64,000 nt of DNA from Komagataeibacter sp. FNDCF1. Its GTDB lineage: Bacteria > Pseudomonadota > Alphaproteobacteria > Acetobacterales > Acetobacteraceae. The notes beneath the pieces are model-generated. The model was not told the origin of the DNA. It worked only from the letters and a program-made list of their open reading frames with translations, and searched no databases. Below are positions 57,645 through 64,000 of the stretch, one piece after another. Where the stretch lies: assembly GCF_021295335.1 (NCBI RefSeq), contig NZ_JAIWOT010000001.1, positions 2,588,501 through 2,652,500 on the forward strand. The letters are read 5' to 3'. Made by a program: the position numbers and the translations under genes. Numbering within the stretch: position 1 is the stretch's first letter; each line of letters starts with the position of its first letter.

Positions 57645-58551
57645 ACAATACCAGCCTGTTGTGATTCATCCGTCTTTGCAGAGAGATGGAGTGAATGGTG
57701 ACATGGACTGGTATTGCCCGGCGCGAGTATAGCCGGGAAAGATTGCGATATCCATCGGACATGACGGACGGGGAGTGGACTTTGATCATGCCATTTGTGC
57801 CCCCGGCGAAACGGGGCGGTCGTCCGCGCACGACGGATATGCGCGAGGTGGTCAATGCGATGCTCTACATAGCCTCGGCCGGGTGTGCGTGGCGTCTGCT
57901 GCCGAAATGCTTTCCGCCGGTCTCGACCATCAGGCGCTATTTTTACGCCTGGCGTGATGCCGGAGTGTTCGAGGTCATGAATACGGTGCTGGTCATGAGC
58001 CTGCGCGAGATCGAGGGACGTGACGCCTCTCCGAGCGCGGGCGTGATTGACAGCCAGTCGGTGAAAACCACGGAAAGCGGCGGGATTTCGGGCTATGACG
58101 CGGGGAAGAAGGTCAAGGGCCGCAAGCGCCATATCGTGACGGATACCTGCGGCTTCCTGATCTTTCTCCTCGTTCATGCCGCTGATATCCAGGACCGTGA
58201 TGGGGCCGTTGATGTTCTGGCAGCGATACGCAGGCGCTTTCCCTGGCTGCGCCACATCTTCGCTGATGGCGGCTATGCTGGCGACAAATTGCGATCCGCG
58301 CTCGCCTCCATGGGAAAATGGACCCTCGAAATCATCAGGCGGTCCGATACGGTGAAGGGTTTTCAGATCCTGCCGCGTCGCTGGGTGGTGGAACGGACAT
58401 TCGCATGGCTGGGACGATGCAGGCGGCTCGCCAAAGATTGGGAACAATCCATTGCTTCCTCAACCGCATGGACATTGATCGCCTCAATCCGAATGCTCAC
58501 ACGACGGACAGCAAGGCATTGTCAGGGTTGAAAAACTTTCGGATCGGGCTC
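57622..58551 (+). mobile_element. IS5-family, IS1031-type insertion sequence, 930 bp
   Basis: The element is bounded by a perfect terminal inverted repeat of about 21 bp beginning GAGCCCGATCCGAAAG, and flanked by a 3-bp direct repeat TGA (57619-57621 and 58552-58554). A 3-bp TNA target duplication and a length near 930 bp are typical of the IS1031 group, first described in Acetobacter xylinum. It carries one complete transposase gene. Confidence 0.95.
57695..58531 (+). CDS. IS5-family (IS1031-type) transposase
   Basis: A 278-residue DDE transposase. It has the N-terminal YPSDMTDGEWTLIMPFVPP and RPRTTDMREVVNAMLYI. The first catalytic Asp is in GVIDSQSVKTTE, the second in FADGGYAGDKL, and the Glu is in RRWVVERTFAWLGRCRRL. 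No frameshift or stop is seen, so it is probably active. Confidence 0.95.
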   Translation: MVTWTGIARREYSRERLRYPSDMTDGEWTLIMPFVPPAKRGGRPRTTDMREVVNAMLYIASAGCAWRLLPKCFPPVSTIRRYFYAWRDAGVFEVMNTVLVMSLREIEGRDASPSAGVIDSQSVKTTESGGISGYDAGKKVKGRKRHIVTDTCGFLIFLLVHAADIQDRDGAVDVLAAIRRRFPWLRHIFADGGYAGDKLRSALASMGKWTLEIIRRSDTVKGFQILPRRWVVERTFAWLGRCRRLAKDWEQSIASSTAWTLIASIRMLTRRTARHCQG

Positions 58552-58661
58552 TGAATGAATGAAAGATAATGGCCCCTCCCGCTTCGATATCGTGGGCAGG
58601 AAGGGCATGTTCTTCCAGCGCGGGCCGGAAGCCGCCTTTCACCGCGGCCCCCGCAAGGATT

Positions 58662-61625
58662 TTATTGTGAAGGGGATGCGTTCCCACCCGTAGCCTGCCC
58701 GTTGTCGGCTGGCGGGGCGTTCCTTACCCCCTGTCCCGACATTGTGGACTGGACCGCAGCAGGGGCATCCGCTGGTGCGGGTGCGGGTGCGGGTGCGGGT
58801 GCGGGTGCGGGTGCAGGTGACGTGGCGTTATCCTGCGTCGTGCCCGTGGTCTGGTCCCCTTTGGTCGCAGCCGATGTGGGTGCGGACTGTTGCGGTGCTG
58901 CGGCCTGTGTGTCCTGCGCTGCCGGAACGGAAGCAGGGGGAGCAGGCTGCGCGGCTGGTGCCGGCTGGGTTTCGGCCGGCGGGGCTGGTGGTGCGTTGGC
59001 GGTGGGGCCGGTGGCTGCCACGGGCTGCTTTTCAGCCGGGGCGGGTTGTGCCTGCTGCGCCTGTCCCGCCGCCGGAGCCGGAGGACCTGCCGTGGGGGTG
59101 GTCACGGCCTGTGGCGCGGGTGTACCGGGGATGAGTGTTGCGGATGTGGGCGCGCTTGCCCCTACGGTCGATATCTGTGGCAGGTCCGGTGTCGGGGCAA
59201 CCGGTCGGGGGGCAAGCGTGACGGTGGGCTGGGTGTAGCGGCTCAGGGCATCGCTGTCGCTCTGCACGCCATAGGCATTCATGGGCGGCAGTGGTTCGGG
59301 TGATGGCTGGTCCGCCGCCGGGTTGCGGTCAAGCACCACGCGGGTGTTCTGCGGATAGCGGTTCATCAGGCCCAGCAGCGTGCCGTTGGTCCAGCCAAAG
59401 CCGATCTGCATCGGGTATTCGCCCCCCCCCTTGCCGCCCTTGGGGCTGATGAAGGGATTGACCACGTCATATTTTTCCAGCAGCACGCCGGATTTTTCAT
59501 ACGTGCCGATCACGCGGCCCATCCACCGTGCCGCGATATCACTGGCCAGCGTGTCATAGCCGTACTGGTTCAGGCCCTTGACCGCCATCCACTGCAGCGG
59601 CGCCCAGCCATTGGGCGAATCCCACTGCTGGCCGCTGCCACTGCGCTCGGTAGCGATCAGGCCACCAACCTTGAGCAGTTCCTTGCGTATGGTCTCGGAC
59701 ACGGCCCTGGCCTGCTCCGGTGTCGCCATCTGCAGGAACAGCGGCACGGCGGTGGCACCCGACAGGATGGAGGTGGACTCCCCCTTCTTCCAGTCATAGT
59801 CGATAAAGGCGGCACGCCGTTCATCCCACAGAATACGCCGGGCGGCTTCCACGCGTTCCTGCGCCAGACGGTTGTAGCGGGCAGCGGCTTCCTTGTTGCC
59901 TTTCAGTTCATAGGCATGGGCCAGGGTCTGCTGCAGGTGCGGGATCAGGAAGTTGAGTTCCACCGTCAGCAGGTCGGTGGTGTGGATGGTCGACAGGGTA
60001 TGGCCATCGGCCAGCCAGCGTGAGGAGAAGTCCCACCCCGTTTCCGATCCCGCGCGCAGGTCGCGGTACACATCTTCCTTCGGGCGGCCGGACTGGGCGG
60101 CGGTGGCGATGTCCTGCGGATAGCTTTCATCACGCGGGGTATCCATGTCATCCCAGTGGCGGTTCATGACCGTACCATCGGGCAGGCGCACGACATGGCG
60201 GTACGAACCGCCGGGGGGCACGGAATCCTGCCCGTCCATCCAGTAATCGTATTCCGCCTGCAGTTCGGGCAGGAAGGTGGTGTAGGCCACCTGCCCGTCA
60301 TGCATGGCCAGCAGGTCCACCATGAGCGAGAAGAACGGCGCCTGCGAACGGCTGAGGTAATAGGTCCGGCTGCCGTTGGGGATGTGGCCGTAGCGGTCGA
60401 TCATCGAGGCCATGTCGCGGATCATGTCGCGCATGAGGTCGATCTTCTGGTTCTCGTACAGACCGATCATGGTGAAGTAGCTGTCCCAGTAATACAGTTC
60501 ACTGAAACGGCCACCGGGCACGACATAGGTGTAGGGCAGCGGCAACTGCGATGAATAAGCCACCTGCGTGTCGGGCGGGCGGCTCAGCACTTCCCACATG
60601 CCGCTTATGTAATCGCGCACGTTCTCATCGGGGCTGCGCTGGTAGGATACGGTCTTGCGCTCGGGCAGCGTGAAGTGCTGGGCCACGAAATCCTTGAGCG
60701 AAAAATCGGGCCGCAGCCGGGTGGTATTGTATTGCGCCATGAGATCGGCCGGCGCTTCGTCGGGTATGGCATCGGCGGCGGTCTTGGCGTCGGTGTAGAT
60801 ATGTGCCTCGCCAATGGCCTCGAACAGCCCCGCCAGCACGATGGAGGGCGGGCGCAGGTCCTGCGCCAGCGCCGCCGGTGCCCCGGCATCGGACAGCAGG
60901 GCATTGGCGGGCGGAACCGGCATGCTGCCGCTGGAAGCCGGTCCATCCTTGTGCGCGACCTGTGCCGGTTGCGTTCCCGGCGCGGGTGGCGTGGCGGGGG
61001 CGGATGTCCCGGCATGGTCCGGGCTGGTGGTGGCGCCTGCGGGGGACAGGGCGGGTGTTGCCGATGCCGGGGTGCCACCCGGGGGCCGGGCTGCGTCGGG
61101 CGCGGCCGCCGTGGCGGGCGTTGCCGATGGCGCGGGTGCCGCTGCGGGCCGGGCCTGCCCTGCCGGGGGGGTATCAGCCGATCCGGTCGTTTCCGCAGGG
61201 GTGGGCGCGGACTGCGGTGCCGTACCCTGTGGTGTGGCGCCCTGGGGCGTTGCGCCCGGGGATGTGCTGCCTTGGGGCTGGGTGCCCGGGGTCGGTGGGG
61301 TGTCCTGTGGTGCGGGTGGCATGTTCCCGCTCCCTGAAAGTGGTTCGGGCGTTGGGACGGAATAGGTCTGCTCCGCCTGTCCGGCCGGTTCGGGCGCCGG
61401 GCCGGACTGCGGGGCGGATGGCGTGGATGCCGCTGCCGTCCCCGCCGCACCGGGCAATGCGGAGGAGAGGGAAGCGGGAGCGCCCGCCATGCCCGCCTGT
61501 GTGGTGGCTGGTGCCGTCTGTGCCAGGGCCGGCGCGCTGGCGTAAAGGAGCCCGGCCAGCAGAAGGCCGGCCTGACGGGGCGCGGACCGGGACAGACTTG
61601 AACCGCACAGGAGGGAAACTTTCAC
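58662..61625 (-). CDS. treA: Periplasmic trehalase (GH37) with long Pro/Ala/Thr-rich extensions
   Basis: A 987-residue secreted enzyme that splits trehalose into two glucose molecules. The start is GTG 61625, with GGAGAA upstream, giving a signal peptide that ends near ALAQ. Residues about 30-240 are Pro/Ala/Thr/Gly-rich and disordered. The GH37 domain spans about 245-765 with both trehalase signatures (PGGRFSELYYWDSY near 370; QQWDSPNGWAPLQW near 665). Residues 765-987 are again Pro/Ala-rich and include an (Ala-Pro)n run. Ordinary TreA is about 550 residues, so the extensions nearly double it. They may act as cell-wall or surface linkers. Confidence 0.92.
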   Translation of the reverse strand: MKVSLLCGSSLSRSAPRQAGLLLAGLLYASAPALAQTAPATTQAGMAGAPASLSSALPGAAGTAAASTPSAPQSGPAPEPAGQAEQTYSVPTPEPLSGSGNMPPAPQDTPPTPGTQPQGSTSPGATPQGATPQGTAPQSAPTPAETTGSADTPPAGQARPAAAPAPSATPATAAAPDAARPPGGTPASATPALSPAGATTSPDHAGTSAPATPPAPGTQPAQVAHKDGPASSGSMPVPPANALLSDAGAPAALAQDLRPPSIVLAGLFEAIGEAHIYTDAKTAADAIPDEAPADLMAQYNTTRLRPDFSLKDFVAQHFTLPERKTVSYQRSPDENVRDYISGMWEVLSRPPDTQVAYSSQLPLPYTYVVPGGRFSELYYWDSYFTMIGLYENQKIDLMRDMIRDMASMIDRYGHIPNGSRTYYLSRSQAPFFSLMVDLLAMHDGQVAYTTFLPELQAEYDYWMDGQDSVPPGGSYRHVVRLPDGTVMNRHWDDMDTPRDESYPQDIATAAQSGRPKEDVYRDLRAGSETGWDFSSRWLADGHTLSTIHTTDLLTVELNFLIPHLQQTLAHAYELKGNKEAAARYNRLAQERVEAARRILWDERRAAFIDYDWKKGESTSILSGATAVPLFLQMATPEQARAVSETIRKELLKVGGLIATERSGSGQQWDSPNGWAPLQWMAVKGLNQYGYDTLASDIAARWMGRVIGTYEKSGVLLEKYDVVNPFISPKGGKGGGEYPMQIGFGWTNGTLLGLMNRYPQNTRVVLDRNPAADQPSPEPLPPMNAYGVQSDSDALSRYTQPTVTLAPRPVAPTPDLPQISTVGASAPTSATLIPGTPAPQAVTTPTAGPPAPAAGQAQQAQPAPAEKQPVAATGPTANAPPAPPAETQPAPAAQPAPPASVPAAQDTQAAAPQQSAPTSAATKGDQTTGTTQDNATSPAPAPAPAPAPAPAPADAPAAVQSTMSGQGVRNAPPADNGQATGGNASPSQ
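58777..58818. repeat. Hexanucleotide tandem repeat in treA
   Basis: Six perfect GCGGGT units (58777-58812) plus one GCAGGT unit. On the coding strand they encode alternating Pro and Ala near the trehalase C-terminus. Copy number could vary by slippage without changing the frame. Confidence 0.9.
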
Positions 61626-61864
61626 GAGACGCCATTTCTCCGAACAATGAAAACCTGAGCTTTGCACAATGCCCTGCCTTGGTCTGGTATCACAAAGGGA
61701 AACCGTACGGATGGAGGGAAGTTCATTTTCAGGCATGGTGGCTGTCATGAACAGGCACCAGCTTTCCTCCATGGGGTGAAACCGGCTATGCTGGGTGCCC
61801 TTTTGGCCCGGATGGGCCGAGGCGTTCGTATTTTTTGTATTCCGCCAACCGGAGTCGCCGTTTC

Positions 61865-63325
61865 ATGCCCTCATCCCTTCAGGGTCTTACCCCGCTGGCT
61901 GCAACCGATGCCCTGTTTTACGAACGTGCGGGCGCGCGCCTTGGCCGCCCGGATGCCGAGCGTCTGGTCAACCAGGCGCTCACGGGCATGGATGATGGCG
62001 AGCTTTTCCTAGAATATCGTGAAAGCGAGGCAATTTCCCTTGATGAAGGCGTGATCCGCTCCGCAACGTTCGATACGTCATCCGGCTTCGGTCTGCGCGC
62101 CGTGCTGGAGGAGGAAACCGGCTTCGCCCATTCCGATGAAATCAGTGAAAGCGCGATCCGCCGCGCGACCGAGACCGTAACCCAGATCCGTGCCGGTCGT
62201 AGCGGCACGCTGGCCGTGGGGCCGCGCGCGACCAACCACCGCCTGTATCCTGACATCAACCCGCTGGCGGAGGGCACGTTCGCCTCCCGCGCGGCCATGC
62301 TGTCCGAACTTGATGCCTATGCCCGTGCGCGTGACCCGCGCGTGGTGCAGGTCATGGCGTCCCTCTCGGCGGAATGGCAGGCCGTGCAGATCATCCGCCC
62401 CGACGGCCAGCGCATGGCCGATATCCGCCCGCTGGTGCGCATGAACGTATCGGTGGTGGTGGAGCAGGACGGGCGGCGCGAAAGTGGCGGCCACGGCCTG
62501 GGCGGGCGTTATGCCTATACCCGCCTGCTGGCGCCGCAGGTGTGGCAGGGCGCGGTGGATGAGGCCCTGCGCATGGCGCTGGTCAACCTGGAAGCCCGTC
62601 CGGCCCCCGCGGGCGAGATGGAAGTGGTGCTGGGGGCCGGCTGGCCCGGCATCCTGCTGCATGAGGCGGTGGGCCACGGGCTGGAAGGTGATTTCAACCG
62701 CAAGGGGACCTCGGCCTTCGCCGGGCTGATGGGCAGGCGGGTGGCGGCACCGGGTGTTACCGTGGTGGATGACGGCACCCTGCCCGAACGCCGGGGCAGC
62801 CTGACCATCGATGATGAAGGCACCCCCACCGGCCGCACCGTGATGATCGAGGACGGCATCCTGACCGGCTACCTGCAGGACCGGCTCAATGCCCGGCTGA
62901 TGGGCGTGCCGGCCACGGGTAACGGGCGGCGGCAGTCCTATGCCCATGCGCCCATGCCACGCATGACCAACACCATCATGCTGGGTGGTGACGCCACGAC
63001 CGAGGACATGATCCGCAGCACGAAGCGCGGGCTGTATGCGGTCAATTTCGGCGGTGGGCAGGTGGATATCACGTCCGGCAAGTTCGTGTTCGCCGCATCC
63101 GAGGCCTACCTGATCGAGGACGGAAAGGTCACATCCCCCGTGCGCGGCGCCACCCTGATCGGCAATGGCGCGGATGCCATGACCAAGGTTACCATGATTG
63201 GTGGCGAACCCGCACTGGACCCCGGCATTGGCACTTGCGGCAAGTCGGGGCAGGGCGTGCCGGTGGGCGTTGGCCAGCCCACGCTCAAGATGACCGGCCT
63301 GACCGTGGGCGGCACGGGCGGCTGA
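61865..63325 (+). CDS. tldD: Metalloprotease TldD
   Basis: A 486-residue protein of the TldD/PmbA family, which together cleave peptides in the cytoplasm. The zinc-binding HEAVGHGLEGD is near residue 270, preceded by VVLGAGWPGILL. It also has FAHSDEISESAIRRA, TPTGRTVMIEDGILTGYLQDR, and a C-terminal NGADAMTKVTMIGGEPALDPG. The ATG at 61865 is preferred over a frame start at 61835. The partner PmbA (TldE) is not in the window. A three-way-junction repeat follows the gene. Confidence 0.95.
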   Translation: MPSSLQGLTPLAATDALFYERAGARLGRPDAERLVNQALTGMDDGELFLEYRESEAISLDEGVIRSATFDTSSGFGLRAVLEEETGFAHSDEISESAIRRATETVTQIRAGRSGTLAVGPRATNHRLYPDINPLAEGTFASRAAMLSELDAYARARDPRVVQVMASLSAEWQAVQIIRPDGQRMADIRPLVRMNVSVVVEQDGRRESGGHGLGGRYAYTRLLAPQVWQGAVDEALRMALVNLEARPAPAGEMEVVLGAGWPGILLHEAVGHGLEGDFNRKGTSAFAGLMGRRVAAPGVTVVDDGTLPERRGSLTIDDEGTPTGRTVMIEDGILTGYLQDRLNARLMGVPATGNGRRQSYAHAPMPRMTNTIMLGGDATTEDMIRSTKRGLYAVNFGGGQVDITSGKFVFAASEAYLIEDGKVTSPVRGATLIGNGADAMTKVTMIGGEPALDPGIGTCGKSGQGVPVGVGQPTLKMTGLTVGGTGG

Positions 63326-63344
63326 GCCATAAAAAATAAGGAAC

Positions 63345-63424
63345 AGAAGTTTGTGGGTGCCGCCTTTTTTCAAAAGGCGGCGTTCCTTGAAGCTTTCTGG
63401 AAAAAAGCTTCACCAGAAACTTCT
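63345..63424. repeat. Intergenic three-way-junction repeat, copy 2
   Basis: Same layout as the copy at 23302-23381: outer stem AGAAGTTTGTGG (63345-63356) with CCAGAAACTTCT (63413-63424), an inner GCCGCC/GGCGGC hairpin, and a GAAGCTTT-type hairpin. It too lies between convergent genes (tldD and pdxJ). Confidence 0.85.
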
Positions 63425-63432
63425 TATCTTTT

Positions 63433-64000
63433 TCAAGCACTTCGTGCCGCCGCCATTACCGCCTTCATGTGGCGGATCACGGCGGGCAACCCGTCAAAGA
63501 TGGCCTGACCGATCAGGAAATGCCCGATGTTCAGTTCCATCACCTGCGGCAGCGCCGCGATCGGGCTGACGTTCCCGTAGGTCAGGCCATGGCCCGCATG
63601 GACCTCCAGCCCACACCGCGCCGCGTGCTCCGCCCCGGTGGCCAGGCGGCCCAGTTCCACGGCGCGCGCGGTGTCATCCGCCGCATCGGCATAGGCGCCG
63701 GTATGCAGTTCCACCACGGCGGCCCCCAGTTGCGCTGCGGTTTCGATCTGCGCGGCATCGGGGTCGATGAACAGGGAGACCCGGATCCCCGCATCGCGCA
63801 TGCGGGCAATGCGTGGGGCAAGGCTGCCTGCCTGCCCGCGCACGTCCAGCCCCCCTTCGGTCGTGACTTCCTGCCGCCGCTCGGGCACCAGGCAGCAGGC
63901 ATGCGGGCGCAGGCGGGTGGCGATGGTGGTCATTTCCGCGGTGGCCGCCATTTCCATGTTCAGTGGAATGGAAAGTTCCGCGCGCAGGCGTTCAAGGTCC
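63433..64000 (-). CDS. pdxJ: Pyridoxine 5'-phosphate synthase PdxJ, 5' end cut by window
   Basis: 189 residues of a TIM-barrel enzyme that makes pyridoxine 5'-phosphate from deoxyxylulose phosphate and a 3-amino-acetone phosphate. The visible part has [52 protein letters not shown] and [14 protein letters not shown], all family motifs. The frame runs past the right edge without its N-terminus (about 60 residues missing). Confidence 0.95.
   Translation of the reverse strand, partial: DLERLRAELSIPLNMEMAATAEMTTIATRLRPHACCLVPERRQEVTTEGGLDVRGQAGSLAPRIARMRDAGIRVSLFIDPDAAQIETAAQLGAAVVELHTGAYADAADDTARAVELGRLATGAEHAARCGLEVHAGHGLTYGNVSPIAALPQVMELNIGHFLIGQAIFDGLPAVIRHMKAVMAAARSA

Overview
The window looks like chromosomal DNA from an acetic acid bacterium (Acetobacteraceae, probably Komagataeibacter or a close relative). 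This is inferred from the GC-rich coding sequence, the rho-mnmE-mnmG-rsmG-parA-parB block typical of alphaproteobacteria, a 930-bp IS5/IS1031-type insertion sequence, and the abundance of exopolysaccharide export and glycosyltransferase genes. No rRNA, CRISPR array or prophage was seen.

Region 1 (1-21.2 kb) is an accessory polysaccharide region. A truncated AGE-family epimerase gene and a Wza-type export lipoprotein gene lie on the minus strand. Next come two export operons facing each other: wza-kpsE-kpsT on the plus strand (2.9-6.2 kb) and wza-kpsE-kpsM on the minus strand (21.2-17.3 kb). Their two wza genes form a nearly perfect 1,240-bp inverted repeat bounding 15.75 kb. Inside are an FkbM methyltransferase gene split by an IS630-family element, a secreted spike-like protein, a giant HAD/glycosyltransferase protein of about 1,890 residues, a TPR protein, and a decayed rfbA-rfbC remnant. 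KpsT and KpsM, the two halves of one ABC exporter, sit at opposite ends.

Region 2 (21.9-46.9 kb) is core chromosome: rho, a quinone oxidoreductase, an Ogt-like protein, mnmE, mnmG, rsmG, parA and parB, with two perfect parS sites inside mnmE and rsmG. Then come tRNA-Lys, a C26 amidotransferase-like hydrolase, rluB-like, rsmD, ftsK, an RluA-like pseudouridine synthase, an uncharacterised PLP-enzyme-like protein, and a histidine phosphatase fused to a second copy of the FtsK gamma DNA-binding domain. tadA, an htrA-type protease, folD, a MetF-like protein, a NUDIX hydrolase, an MFS transporter, a LOG-family protein and tRNA-Pro follow.

Region 3 (47-58.6 kb) is a second glycan region: two GT2 enzymes, a TVP38/TMEM64 membrane protein, rfbC/rfbA/rfbB for dTDP-rhamnose-type sugars (rfbD is absent), and three multispanning membrane proteins of GT-C type. 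An IS1031-type element is inserted at the very end of the last one. Region 4 (58.6-64 kb) holds a periplasmic trehalase with long Pro/Ala/Thr extensions, tldD, and the 3' part of pdxJ. An intergenic repeat with a three-way-junction fold lies between convergent genes at both 23.3 and 63.4 kb.

The strongest candidates for something undescribed are the phosphatase-FtsK gamma fusion downstream of ftsK, and the inward-facing split ABC exporter whose bounding wza copies could mediate inversion and promoter exchange.
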